Source: Arthrobacter sp. cf158 (lineage in GTDB: Bacteria > Actinomycetota > Actinomycetes > Actinomycetales > Micrococcaceae). From it: 64,000 bases of DNA. Within the stretch, counting starts at the first letter, position 1. Every line of letters starts with the position of its first letter. Location: the NCBI RefSeq assembly GCF_900106835.1, contig NZ_FNNR01000011.1, positions 62,001-126,000 on the forward strand, given 5' to 3'. The notes beneath the pieces are model-generated. The model saw only the letters and a program-made list of their open reading frames with translations, was not told the origin of the DNA and ran no database searches. Shown here piece after piece: positions 24,069 to 33,051 of this stretch. The translations under genes were made by a program, and so were the position numbers.

Positions 24069-26087
24069 TCAGTCTTCGGCGATGACGGCCACGGCTCCGG
24101 CGGGTACCACCCCGGTGAAACGTGCACCGCTCAGAAGCTCGGCGCCGTCGGCCTTCACCGCGGCGTCCTCCCGGCTGTGGTTGATGGCGAACAGGAAGGT
24201 GCGTCCGTCCTCCGCGCGCCGCCGCGTGAGTTCGACGCCGTCACTCGCCTCAGTCACGGCCATCAGCTGCGCTTCTTCCACCAGCCGCGCGGTCAGGGCC
24301 TCGATGCCGGCCGCATCCGGAAGGGTGGCCAGGTACCAGGCCGAACCCGCGCCGACGCTGCGCCGGGTCAGTGCCGGGACGCCGTCCAGGGGGTAATCGG
24401 TAAAGCGTGCCAGGACTTCGGTGGATTCTGCCGCGGAAACGTGTTCGCTCCACACCGATCCCACGGTTCCATCGCTCAACGTTACCGAGGTGCCGGGGAA
24501 CAGCGGGTGGAATTCCTCGCTGCGAACACCCAGCAAATCGCGGAAGGCGCCGGGATATCCGCCCAAGCGAACGTGGTCCTGCTCGTCAACAATGCCGCTG
24601 AAGTAGCTGATCAGAACCGTTGCGCCACCTTGGGCGGCCGATGCGATTGACGCGGCGGCCGCGTCTGTGACGGCGTAAAGGGTGCAGACCAGGATGAGGT
24701 CATAACCGGACAAATCCGAGGACGGGTGGACGAAGTCCGCGGTGATCCCGCGCTTGTACAGTGAACGGTGGAAGGCCCGCATGGTGTCGAGGTATTTCAG
24801 CGAATTATGCGGGTGCGAATCCAGTTCCGAGGCCCACCAGGCCTCGTAGTCGAACACGATCGCAACGCGGGATTCCACCTTCGATCCCTTGACGGTTTCC
24901 AGCGCGGACAAGGCCTCGCCGAGGTCCACCACATTGCGCCACACCTGGGTGTCGCGGCCGCCGTGGGGAACCATGGCCGAGTGGAACTTCTCCGAGCCGG
25001 CCTTGCTTTGCCGCCACTGGAAGAACATCACAGCATCGGCGCCGCGGGCCACGTGCGTCAGTGAGTTGCGGAGCATTTCGCCGGGCATCTTGGGCTGGTT
25101 GTGCGGCTGCCAGTTGACCGCCGACGTCGAATGTTCCATGAGGATCCAGGGTTCTCCGCCCGCCACGCCACGGGTGAGGTCGGCGCTGAAGGCGAGCTCG
25201 ATCCCGCGTTCAGGGTCCGCCGCCACCAGGTAATGGTCGTTGGCGATGACGTCCATGTCCTTGGACCAGTCAAAGTAGTCCAGGGTCTTGGTGGCGCTGG
25301 AGACCATGAAGTTGGTGGTCGCCGGGATGCCAGGGGTGACTTCGCGGATCACGGCCAGCAGCTCGCGGTAGTAGTCGATGAAGGCCCAGGAGTTGAACCG
25401 GGCGAAGTCCAGTTGTTGCCCGGGGTTGAGGGTGGTGGGCGCCGCCCCTGGCGGGATGATCTCGTCAAACGATGCGTAGTGCTGGGACCAGAACGCCGTT
25501 CCCCAGGACTCATTGAGTGCCTCGATGGAGCCGTATCGGCGTTCAAGCCATGCGCGGAACGCGGCGGCGTCTTCTTCTCCGTGGAACTCGCCAACGTGGC
25601 AGCCGAGTTCGTTGTCCACGTGCCAAAGAGCCAGGGCCGGGTGGTCCTTGTACCGTTCGGCGATGACGCGCGTCATGGTGGTGGCGTAACGGCGGTAGAC
25701 AGAGGACGACGGCGTGTAGTGGCGTCGTGAGCCCCGCTCAAGTCTGGTTCCTTCCGCTGTGACGGGTAGGATTTCCGGGTATTTGCGGGCCAGCCAGGCA
25801 GGGGGAGAGGCCGTGGCGGTCGCCAGCGCCACCTTGATCCCGGCCTCGTGCAGGTTGTCCATGACATCGTCCAGCCAGCCGAAATCGTAGTTTCCCTCAG
25901 TGGGTTCCAGGAGGCCCCAGGAGAAGATGCCGACGCTCAGGAAGTTGACCCCGGCTTCCTTCATGAGTTCGATGTCCTCGAGCCGGATGTCTTCGGGCCA
26001 TTGTTCAGGGTTGTAGTCGCCGCCGTAAGCGAGGCCGTCGATGCTGTTCCAGACAGATCGACTGCGTGGGATTTCGGTGGAGGTCAA
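24069..26087 (-). CDS. GH42 beta-galactosidase
   Basis: Intracellular glycoside hydrolase of 672 aa that removes beta-galactosyl residues. The acid/base is Glu160 in HVDNELG and the nucleophile Glu318 in LMEHS. The opening GGDYNPEQWPE is diagnostic of family 42. Beyond the TIM barrel come the trimerisation domain (GYDLILVCTLYAV) and a small C-terminal beta domain. The TTG start at 26087 is supported by AAGGAG. In this setting the natural substrate is probably galactan side chains of rhamnogalacturonan I rather than lactose. Confidence 0.93.
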   Translation of the reverse strand: MTSTEIPRSRSVWNSIDGLAYGGDYNPEQWPEDIRLEDIELMKEAGVNFLSVGIFSWGLLEPTEGNYDFGWLDDVMDNLHEAGIKVALATATASPPAWLARKYPEILPVTAEGTRLERGSRRHYTPSSSVYRRYATTMTRVIAERYKDHPALALWHVDNELGCHVGEFHGEEDAAAFRAWLERRYGSIEALNESWGTAFWSQHYASFDEIIPPGAAPTTLNPGQQLDFARFNSWAFIDYYRELLAVIREVTPGIPATTNFMVSSATKTLDYFDWSKDMDVIANDHYLVAADPERGIELAFSADLTRGVAGGEPWILMEHSTSAVNWQPHNQPKMPGEMLRNSLTHVARGADAVMFFQWRQSKAGSEKFHSAMVPHGGRDTQVWRNVVDLGEALSALETVKGSKVESRVAIVFDYEAWWASELDSHPHNSLKYLDTMRAFHRSLYKRGITADFVHPSSDLSGYDLILVCTLYAVTDAAAASIASAAQGGATVLISYFSGIVDEQDHVRLGGYPGAFRDLLGVRSEEFHPLFPGTSVTLSDGTVGSVWSEHVSAAESTEVLARFTDYPLDGVPALTRRSVGAGSAWYLATLPDAAGIEALTARLVEEAQLMAVTEASDGVELTRRRAEDGRTFLFAINHSREDAAVKADGAELLSGARFTGVVPAGAVAVIAED

Positions 26088-26180
26088 GGGGACTCCTTCG
26101 TCAGGTTGGCCGGACTGGTGCGGATGGTACTGAAGGCATGAGTGCAGCGTATCGATGAAAAACCATCGGGAAGCAGTTCT

Positions 26181-26198
26181 TTGGAAAACGCTTGCCCA
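26181..26198. promoter_or_regulatory. LacI-type operator between GH42 and the second importer
   Basis: TTGGAAAACGCTTGCCCA keeps AAAACGCTT and the outer G/C positions but is more degenerate. It could serve either the minus-strand GH42 gene or the plus-strand importer. Confidence 0.6.
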
Positions 26199-26229
26199 GA
26201 TTCCGGTTTAGGGATATTGTATCGATTCA
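26192..26229 (+). promoter_or_regulatory. candidate promoter with TGTATCGATTCA box
   Basis: TTGCCC (26192-26197) and TATTGT (26215-26220) are 17 bp apart. TGTATCGATTCA at 26218-26229 is palindromic apart from one mismatched pair and resembles another LacI-family operator type. Its core GTATCGAT recurs at 26149-26156, 70 bp upstream. Confidence 0.4.
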
Positions 26230-26305
26230 GAACGAGTGTAAGCGAGATCACTGCCACGTTGTAGAGAACTCACCAAGCTTGCACCAACTGAGCAAGGAGG
26301 CTCTC

Positions 26306-27592
26306 ATGATCGATAGAAGGAAATTCCTCACCACGGTGGCTCTCGGCACTGCATCCGCCGCGTTCCTCTCCGCTTGTGGCCAATCCTCGTCGCCGGCCCA
26401 GACCGGTTCCGCGGACAATCCCGTCACCATTACCTACACCTGGTGGGGCAACGACGACCGCGCCGAGCGCACCCGTAAAGCCATTGCCCTGTTTGAGTCC
26501 AAGAACCCGGACATCAAGGTCAACGGCAACTTCTCCGACTTCGCTGGGTACTGGCAGAAGCGCGCTACCGAAGCTGCAGGCGGCGGCCTGCCGGATGTCA
26601 TGCAGTGGGACCTGTCCTACCTCCGCGATTACGGCCAGCGGAACCAGCTCCTGGATCTTGGCACCGTGAAGGTCAACACTGACGCCTTCGAGAAATCCCT
26701 CCTTCCCTCGGGCCAGATCCGCGGCAAGACCTACGGCATCCCCACCAGCACCAACGCGTTCGCTGTCTATTACGACCCCGCCAAGCTCGCGGCCCTGGGC
26801 ATCGCCGAGCCGGACGGCAGCTGGAACTACAAAGAGTTCAACGCTTTCCTGACCGAGGTTGGCCAGAAGGGTAACGGCACCCTGTTCGGCGGCACCGACT
26901 ACACCGGTATTTGGTGGAACTTCAACATTTGGCTGCGCCAGAACAACATCCAGGCCTTCACCGATGAAGGCAAGCTTGGCTTCTCCAAGGATGACCTGAA
27001 GAAGTGGTGGAACCTCACCGCGGACCTGCGCGGCACCGGCGCGATTGTGGGCGAAGACAAGGCCACCCAGTTGCTGCCCAAGTCCCCGTTCGGCTCCAAC
27101 GTCACGGCCACGGAAGTCACCTGGGACAACTTCATGGCAGGCTACCTTGCGGACTCCGGCGCCAAGGAACTCAAGCTCGTCCCGGTTCCCTCGGACGATC
27201 CTGACAACCTGGGCCTGTTCCTCAAGCCCTCCATGCTCATGGTGGCCAGCGCCAAGACCAAGTACAAGGATGCTGCTGCCCGCTTCATCGACTTCATGGT
27301 CAATGATCCCGAGGTGGGTCAGATCTTCAAGACCTCCCGCGGTGTCCCGGCGTCGAAGACCCAGCGCGATGGCACCACGTTCGAAGGCACGGACAAGCTC
27401 GTGGTCGATTATGAGAAGTCCATTGAGAAGTACCTCAAGGACGCCCCGGAGCCGCCCATCGTTGGGTTCGGCACGCTGGAGTCCACGTTCAAGCGGGTCA
27501 CGCAGGACCTGAACTACGGAAAGCTGACCGTGGACGGCGCAGTTGATGTGTGGTTCAAGGAAGCCGAAGACCTTATCAAGCAGAACGCCTAA
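26306..27592 (+). CDS. ABC sugar-binding lipoprotein with Tat-like signal
   Basis: Solute-binding protein of 428 aa. The signal begins DRRKFLTTVALG, a twin-arginine-like motif, and ends in the lipobox FLSACG (Cys at about residue 23), so it may be exported folded by Tat and then lipidated. The mature part shows NPDIKVNGNFSDFAGYWQKRATEAAGG, typical of CUT1 binding proteins. The start at 26306 has AAGGAGG; a longer frame upstream was rejected. It is first gene of an importer operon with two permeases and a DUF624 protein. Confidence 0.9.
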   Translation: MIDRRKFLTTVALGTASAAFLSACGQSSSPAQTGSADNPVTITYTWWGNDDRAERTRKAIALFESKNPDIKVNGNFSDFAGYWQKRATEAAGGGLPDVMQWDLSYLRDYGQRNQLLDLGTVKVNTDAFEKSLLPSGQIRGKTYGIPTSTNAFAVYYDPAKLAALGIAEPDGSWNYKEFNAFLTEVGQKGNGTLFGGTDYTGIWWNFNIWLRQNNIQAFTDEGKLGFSKDDLKKWWNLTADLRGTGAIVGEDKATQLLPKSPFGSNVTATEVTWDNFMAGYLADSGAKELKLVPVPSDDPDNLGLFLKPSMLMVASAKTKYKDAAARFIDFMVNDPEVGQIFKTSRGVPASKTQRDGTTFEGTDKLVVDYEKSIEKYLKDAPEPPIVGFGTLESTFKRVTQDLNYGKLTVDGAVDVWFKEAEDLIKQNA

Positions 27593-27641
27593 GCAGACCG
27601 TCTGTGTCTGATCCGCGCTTCCCGACTGACGGACTGATCTT

Positions 27642-28595
27642 GTGACTCAAAGCCCAACCTTGAGCAGGCGCGCAGCGTCGTCCGCTCCCTCGCAGCCGCG
27701 TAAGTCGCGGCGGCGGGGGGCGGATGCCCGCGCCGGCTACACGTTCCTGTTGCCCTGGCTGCTGGGATTCATCGCCCTGACCGTGGGTCCGATGATTTCC
27801 TCGCTGTACCTCTCCTTCACCAACTACAACTTGTTCGATGCCCCCAAATGGATCGGTTTCGATAACTACGTCTCGCTGTTCCAGGACGAACGGTTCCTGC
27901 AGTCGGTAGGGGTGACCATGCAGTACGTGGTCTTCGGTACCCCGTTGAAGCTCGCGGCGGCGTTGGCGATCGCGATGCTGCTCAACAGCAAGCGCAAGGG
28001 CCAGGGTTTCTACCGGTCCGCGTTTTACGCCCCCTCGTTGATTGGCGCGTCCGTGTCCATCGCGATCGTCTGGAAGGCCATGTTCGGCGATTCCGGCCCG
28101 GTGGACCAGGGCTTGTCCTTCTTCGGGATCAACCTTGGCGGCTGGGTGGGCAACCCGAACATGACCATGGGCATGATGATCCTGTTGACCGTGTGGCAGT
28201 TCGGTGCCCCGATGGTTATTTTCCTGGCCGGCCTCAAGCAGATCCCGGCCGACCTATATGAGGCGGCGTCGATGGACGGTGCCGGCCCGGTGCGGAAGTT
28301 CATGAACATCACCTGGCCCATGCTCTCCCCGGTGATCTTCTTCAACCTGCTGATGGAAACCATCCACGCCTTCCAGATCTTCGCCTCGGCCTACATCATC
28401 TCCAACGGTGAAGGCGGCCCGGCAGGATCCACCCTCTTCTACACCCTCTACCTGTACTTGCGCGGTTTCTCCGATTTCCGGATGGGTTACGCCTCGGCAA
28501 TGGCTTGGCTCCTGGTGATCGTGGTCGGCATCATCACGCTGATCTTCTTCAAGACCTCCAAGTCCTGGGTCCACTACAGCGGTGATGCAAAGTGA
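27642..28595 (+). CDS. ABC sugar transporter permease, MalF type (second importer)
   Basis: A 317-aa membrane subunit with six helices. The EAA loop reads LYEAASMDGAGPVRKFMNITWPML around residues 205-228. It closely resembles the permease at 20551, so the two importers are paralogous. It uses a GTG start, 49 bases after the binding-protein gene. Confidence 0.9.
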   Translation: MTQSPTLSRRAASSAPSQPRKSRRRGADARAGYTFLLPWLLGFIALTVGPMISSLYLSFTNYNLFDAPKWIGFDNYVSLFQDERFLQSVGVTMQYVVFGTPLKLAAALAIAMLLNSKRKGQGFYRSAFYAPSLIGASVSIAIVWKAMFGDSGPVDQGLSFFGINLGGWVGNPNMTMGMMILLTVWQFGAPMVIFLAGLKQIPADLYEAASMDGAGPVRKFMNITWPMLSPVIFFNLLMETIHAFQIFASAYIISNGEGGPAGSTLFYTLYLYLRGFSDFRMGYASAMAWLLVIVVGIITLIFFKTSKSWVHYSGDAK

Positions 28596-29518
28596 CAACC
28601 ATGGCAACCCCCACCCAGAACCAACCAACAACGCCTACAACGCCGGCACCGGTGTACAACCCGAAATCCGAATCCGTTATGGCCAGGCGGATCAAGAGCA
28701 CCATCTTCCACATTGTCGCTTTGGCACTGGTGGCAATGGTCCTCTACCCGGCCCTATGGATGATCACGTCGTCCTTCAAGCCCAACTCCGAGATCGGCGG
28801 CGCCAACAACGCGCTGTGGTCCAACAACTTCAGCTTCGATAACTTCGCCACGGCCATGGAGGGGATTGGCGGGGTCTCCACGCTGACGTTCTTCACCAAC
28901 TCCTTGATCCTGGCCGTCGGTGCCGTGGTGGGCACCGTCCTCTCAGCCAGTATCTCGGCCTATGCCTTCGCCCGGATCAACTTCCCGGGCCGTGGACTGT
29001 TCTTCGGCATGATGATCGCCACCTTGCTCCTGCCCTTCCACGTGGTGATCATCCCGCAGTACATCGTGTTCCAGCAGCTGGGCCTCGTGGACACCTACGT
29101 GCCGTTGCTGATCGGCAAGTTCCTGGCCGCTGACGCGTTCTTCGTGTTCCTGATGGTCCAGTTCATGCGAGGCCTTCCGGCCGAACTGGACGAAGCCGCC
29201 CGCATCGACGGCGCAGGACACGTTCGCATCTTCGGATCCATCATGCTGCCCCTCATGAAGCCGGCCCTGATCTCCACCTCGATCTTCTCCTTCATTTGGA
29301 GCTGGAACGACTTCCTGGGCCCGCTTCTTTACCTGAACACCCCGGAAAAATACCCGCTGCCGCTGGCGCTGCGGCTTTTCGTGGACCAGACCCAGTCCTC
29401 GGACTACGGAGCCATGATCGCCATGTCCGTCCTGGCACTCCTGCCCGTACTGGTGTTCTTCCTGGTCTTCCAGCGCTACATCGTCGAAGGTGTTTCGACG
29501 CAGGGCCTCAAGGGCTAG
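28592..29518 (+). CDS. ABC sugar transporter permease, MalG type (second importer)
   Basis: A 308-aa partner permease. A Thr/Pro-rich cytoplasmic N-terminus (QNQPTTPTTPAP) precedes six helices, and the EAA loop is LDEAARIDGAGHVRIFGSIMLPLM. A GTG start overlapping the previous stop is used; an ATG three codons later is possible. The pair at 21488 is the likely paralogue. Confidence 0.9.
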   Translation: MTTMATPTQNQPTTPTTPAPVYNPKSESVMARRIKSTIFHIVALALVAMVLYPALWMITSSFKPNSEIGGANNALWSNNFSFDNFATAMEGIGGVSTLTFFTNSLILAVGAVVGTVLSASISAYAFARINFPGRGLFFGMMIATLLLPFHVVIIPQYIVFQQLGLVDTYVPLLIGKFLAADAFFVFLMVQFMRGLPAELDEAARIDGAGHVRIFGSIMLPLMKPALISTSIFSFIWSWNDFLGPLLYLNTPEKYPLPLALRLFVDQTQSSDYGAMIAMSVLALLPVLVFFLVFQRYIVEGVSTQGLKG

Positions 29519-29530
29519 GGAACAGCGGAA

Positions 29531-30181
29531 ATGAGCACTATGGACGCCACAGGCAAGTCGTCGGGGAAACCCGGAATTCCGGTCAACCGCTTCGCCCTCT
29601 TCGCCGAGACCATCCTGGCGGGAGTCATCGTGCTCCTCCTTTCCCTTCCCTTGGTGACGGCGCCGGCTGCCTACGCGGCCGGCGTCGCGCACCTGGAACG
29701 GCACCTCAGCGGCAGGGATGATTCACTACGGAGCTTGTGGGGGAATTTCCGTCGTGCGCTGCCCGGCAGCTGGAAGATTGGAATCACGACGGCGGCGGCC
29801 GCCGTCGTGATTGTCCTTAACCTGCTGCTCGCTCTGGTGGGGCAACTGCCCGGCCGGGCAGCGATCCTGCCCGCCACGCTGGTTCTAGCCGCGGCAGGCG
29901 CGGTGCTGTTCCTGCGGATCGCCGCCAACTGGAGCGGGAACGTTACCTGGACCGGCGACGCCGGCCAGCAACCCGGCGTCGTTTCCGGCCCGCAACAATG
30001 GGCTGCCGCATATGCCAGCGCCAAGGCTGACTCGCTGCGCGACTGGAGCGGTTCGCTCCTGTTGCTGGCGGCTGTGTTCATGGCAGTTGTTTTCGTTTGG
30101 ATGTTGCAGGCCTTGTTCGTGATCGTGCCCGGCACCCTGGTGCTGGCCGCTGCGGCCATCAAAATCCGCTCCCACCGCTGA
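29531..30181 (+). CDS. DUF624/YesL-like membrane protein
   Basis: A 216-aa integral membrane protein with about five hydrophobic segments. It starts with a YesL-like pattern: NRFALFAETILAGVIVLLLSLPLVTAPAAYA, then a short amphipathic LWGNFRRALPGSWKIG loop. Such proteins accompany CUT1 importers for pectin-derived oligosaccharides in many bacteria, but their function is not established. It follows the permease by 12 bp and closes the operon. A second member lies at 38542. Confidence 0.72.
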   Translation: MSTMDATGKSSGKPGIPVNRFALFAETILAGVIVLLLSLPLVTAPAAYAAGVAHLERHLSGRDDSLRSLWGNFRRALPGSWKIGITTAAAAVVIVLNLLLALVGQLPGRAAILPATLVLAAAGAVLFLRIAANWSGNVTWTGDAGQQPGVVSGPQQWAAAYASAKADSLRDWSGSLLLLAAVFMAVVFVWMLQALFVIVPGTLVLAAAAIKIRSHR

Positions 30182-30244
30182 GAGTTTTTCTACAGCTCAT
30201 GCCCTTCTGGAGCCTCCTTCAGGGCATTGGTGTACAAAAAACTC
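30182..30244. terminator. bidirectional terminator after the second importer operon
   Basis: GAGTTTTT (30182-30189) pairs with AAAAACTC (30237-30244). Inside it TACA pairs with TGTA and ATGCCCT with AGGGCAT. The outer A/T arms supply a T run in each direction. Confidence 0.72.
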
Positions 30245-30288
30245 CATAAAAATCCAACCAAACCCCGCTGAATCGAGCAGACCACCCC

Positions 30289-31572
30289 GTGTCGCCGCGC
30301 CCGTTCCCACTGCGCCCACAATCCACAACGCCCCGTGCACGCACCACCGAGTCCTGGCATTATCCGCTGCGGCACCACAATTACCGGATCTTCGTCGCAC
30401 TCTCCTTGGTGGGGAGCGGCGGGGTGTGGATGCAGAGGTTGGCGCAGGACTGGCTTGTCCTCCAGCTGACGGGCAGCCCGGCCGCTGTAGGCCTCGCCGT
30501 AGCACTCCAGTTCCTGCCCATGTTGGTGGTGGGCCCCATCAGTGGCGTGCTGGTGGATTTTTTCCCGAAGCGCCGCATCCTTCTGGTGTGCCAATCGGTG
30601 GCTGTGCTGCTGGCGGCCGGGCTGGCAGTCTGGAATGCGATGGGCGGCACTGACGTGTGGGTGGTCTATGCCTCGTGCATTGCTTTGGGCATCACCAGCG
30701 CCATTGATGGGCCCGCACGCCAAGTATTCGTCAACGAGGTGGTGGGCGATGCCGGTCTGCCGGCAGCTATTGGCTTGAACAGTGCAATCGGCCAGTTGGG
30801 GGCCATGGCGGGCCCCGCCTTGGGCGGCGTTGTCATAGCCCACGCCGGACCTGCAGCAGCCTTCGCTGCCAACGCTGGCTTAGGCGTGGCGGTCCTGGTG
30901 ATGATCGCGTCCATGAGGCCGGGGGAGTTGCATCATTCCCCGGCGGCGCCTGAACCGGGAGCCAAAAGGGGCCAGATCCTGGCCGGATTCCGCTTTGTCC
31001 GTGCCCGGCCGCCTCTGCTGTTGGTCATGCTTCTTGCGGGTTTGTTGGGTGCTTTTGGCATGAATGGCCCCGTGGTCCTGGCGGCCTTCGCGGACGGGGT
31101 GTGGCATAGCGGGCCGGCCGGTTTCGGCCTGTTCAATACGGTCAGCGCGGTGGGAGCTTTGGCCGGGGCGTTGGTGGCCACCAGGATCAAGCGTTTTGGC
31201 CGGAAGGGGATCGTGGCCAGCGCAGGGCTCTTCGGCCTTACGCAGCTGCTCGCGGCGCTGATGCCCACGCAGGAGTGGTTTGTGGTGATGCTCATCGTGG
31301 TGGGATTCATGACCTTGGTGTTCCTCACCAGTGCAGCAACAGCTGTACAGCTCGAGGCCGGTGCAAGTGTCCGTGGGCGGGTCCTGGCCCTGTACTTCCC
31401 GTTGCTGCTGGGAGGTCACGCTGTGGGTGGCCTGCTGGCGGGGTGGCTCACGGAGGACTTCGGGGTGCGCGCTGGCTTGGTGATCACAGGTGCCCTGGGA
31501 ATGTTGTCTGCAGTGGTGATTGGATTGGGACTCTGGAGGTTTTCGCTCCATCGAGTCCACAAAGCGTCATGA
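30289..31572 (+). CDS. MFS transporter, drug/enterobactin-exporter type
   Basis: A 427-aa major facilitator with about 12 helices. Two halves are separated by a hydrophilic loop around EPGAKRGQILAGFR. A motif-A-like segment SGVLVDFFPKRRILLV lies between helices 2 and 3. It is most like the MFS_3/EntS-type exporters rather than sugar symporters. The GTG start has only a weak ribosome site. It stands alone between the second importer and an orphan binding protein; no regulon operator is found in front of it, so it may be unrelated to pectin use. Confidence 0.75.
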   Translation: MSPRPFPLRPQSTTPRARTTESWHYPLRHHNYRIFVALSLVGSGGVWMQRLAQDWLVLQLTGSPAAVGLAVALQFLPMLVVGPISGVLVDFFPKRRILLVCQSVAVLLAAGLAVWNAMGGTDVWVVYASCIALGITSAIDGPARQVFVNEVVGDAGLPAAIGLNSAIGQLGAMAGPALGGVVIAHAGPAAAFAANAGLGVAVLVMIASMRPGELHHSPAAPEPGAKRGQILAGFRFVRARPPLLLVMLLAGLLGAFGMNGPVVLAAFADGVWHSGPAGFGLFNTVSAVGALAGALVATRIKRFGRKGIVASAGLFGLTQLLAALMPTQEWFVVMLIVVGFMTLVFLTSAATAVQLEAGASVRGRVLALYFPLLLGGHAVGGLLAGWLTEDFGVRAGLVITGALGMLSAVVIGLGLWRFSLHRVHKAS

Positions 31573-31615
31573 GCGCTTTTGTTAAAAGTGATAGCTCAAA
31601 CAAACAAAAACTCCC

Positions 31616-31662
31616 TTGACGAGTGACGTAGCGCACACTTACTCTGAGAAAGCGTTTTCTCC
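31616..31662 (+). promoter_or_regulatory. promoter and LacI-type operator of the orphan binding-protein gene
   Basis: TTGACG (31616-31621) and TACTCT (31640-31645) are 18 bp apart. The operator TGAGAAAGCGTTTTCTCC (31645-31662) touches the last base of the -10, so a bound repressor would block initiation. Confidence 0.75.
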
Positions 31663-31694
31663 CCGGTAGCGCACGACTCAGATAAGGACGTTTG

Positions 31695-32987
31695 ATGTCT
31701 CCTCGAGCACGCAGAAAATTAGCGGCGAAAGTCGCAGCAGCCGCGGCCGCCGTCGCCATCACCATGACCGGTTGTGGCGGCGGATCCCAGCAAGCCGCCT
31801 CCGATGGAACCGTCACCCTTCGCTTCAGTTGGTGGGGGTCGGATGTACGCCACAAAATGACGCAAAAGCTTATTGATGCGTTCGAAGCAAAAAACCCGAA
31901 CATCAAGATTAAGGGCGAGTACGGCGACTGGTCCGGTTATTGGGACAAGCTGGCCACCCAGGTTGCCTCCCAAGACGCCCCTGACATCATCCAAATGGAC
32001 GCTGCTTACTTGGGAGAATATGCCGGGCGCGGTGCGCTGCTGGAGCTCAAGGACGTGGATCTGGGCAAATTTGACCAAGCGGTTGCCGACGCCGGCAAGG
32101 TGGAGGGCAAGCAATACGCCGTCACCGCTGGCGTGAACGCGCAGGTAGTGCTGGCCAACCCCGCTTTGGTGGCGGCCAGTGGCGTCACTCTTCCGGACGA
32201 CAAGACCTGGACCTGGGACGACTACAACAAGACCGCAGCCTCCATTACGGACAAGAGTAAGAGTGGTGTGTACGGCTCAGGTGCCGTCAGCGGCGATGCG
32301 CCCATGAACCTCTGGTTCCGCCAGCATGGCAAGGTACTCTTCACGTCCGATGGCAAACTCGGCTTCGATGAGGGCGATTTGAAGGGTTGGTACGAATACC
32401 AGGCCGAGCTGCGCGATTCGAAGGCCGTGCCGCCCGCCTCCGTGATGACTGAAGACGTCACCGCCTCAGTGGATCAGCAGGGGCTCGCCACCAACCGGTT
32501 CGCCTTGGCCTGGTACTGGTCCAATCAGTTGGGCGCCCTCACCAAGGCCTCGGGCCAGGCCTTGGAAATTCACCGGCCGCCCAGCACAGATGGCACCGCG
32601 GCCGGCGCGGAGCAGTTCTACAAGTCCTCCCAGTTCTGGTCTGCCAGTTCCCGGACCAAGCACCCGGCCGAAGTCCAGAAGTTCATCGACTTCCTCTCCA
32701 ACAGTGTTGAAGCAGGGGAGATTGCACTGGCCGACCGCGGCATTCCCGGCAACTCCGAAGTCCGGGCCGCAGTCCTGCCCAAGCTGACGCCCGAAGACGC
32801 GGCCACGGCCAAGTTCATCGATGAGATCTCCTCGGAACTGGGCGATGCTGTTCCTGTTCCGCCGGCAGGCTCAAGCTCGGTAGTAGAGGCTTTTGGGCGC
32901 TACGCCATGGAAGTCCATTTCAACCGGATGTCACCGGCTGACGCGGCCAAGAAAGCCATGGACGAAGCCAAGAGCACCCTGGGCTGA
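31695..32987 (+). CDS. orphan ABC sugar-binding lipoprotein
   Basis: Solute-binding protein of 430 aa with lipobox MTGCGGG (Cys near residue 26). It is strongly similar to the protein at 22604: both share GDWSGYWDKLATQVA, DAPDIIQMD, LPDDKTWTWDDY or EDF, and SSQFWSASSRTKHP. No permease is adjacent, so it probably docks on the permeases at 20551-22417, or on those of another paralogue, as an alternative-specificity receptor. The ATG at 31695 follows AAGGACG; the TTG directly before it is not needed. A promoter overlapping the shared operator precedes it. Confidence 0.9.
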   Translation: MSPRARRKLAAKVAAAAAAVAITMTGCGGGSQQAASDGTVTLRFSWWGSDVRHKMTQKLIDAFEAKNPNIKIKGEYGDWSGYWDKLATQVASQDAPDIIQMDAAYLGEYAGRGALLELKDVDLGKFDQAVADAGKVEGKQYAVTAGVNAQVVLANPALVAASGVTLPDDKTWTWDDYNKTAASITDKSKSGVYGSGAVSGDAPMNLWFRQHGKVLFTSDGKLGFDEGDLKGWYEYQAELRDSKAVPPASVMTEDVTASVDQQGLATNRFALAWYWSNQLGALTKASGQALEIHRPPSTDGTAAGAEQFYKSSQFWSASSRTKHPAEVQKFIDFLSNSVEAGEIALADRGIPGNSEVRAAVLPKLTPEDAATAKFIDEISSELGDAVPVPPAGSSSVVEAFGRYAMEVHFNRMSPADAAKKAMDEAKSTLG

Positions 32988-32994
32988 CTCCCAC

Positions 32995-33051
32995 CGAGAT
33001 GACAGTTGACGCCACTTCCCCCGGGGAACAGTGGCGTCAGCTGTCATCTCG
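32995..33051. terminator. bidirectional terminator
   Basis: CGAGATGACAG and TGACGCCACT pair with AGTGGCGTCA and CTGTCATCTCG around a C/G loop, giving about 21 bp with one mismatch. It ends both the binding-protein gene and the convergent rhamnosidase gene, whose stop lies within the right arm. Confidence 0.85.
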
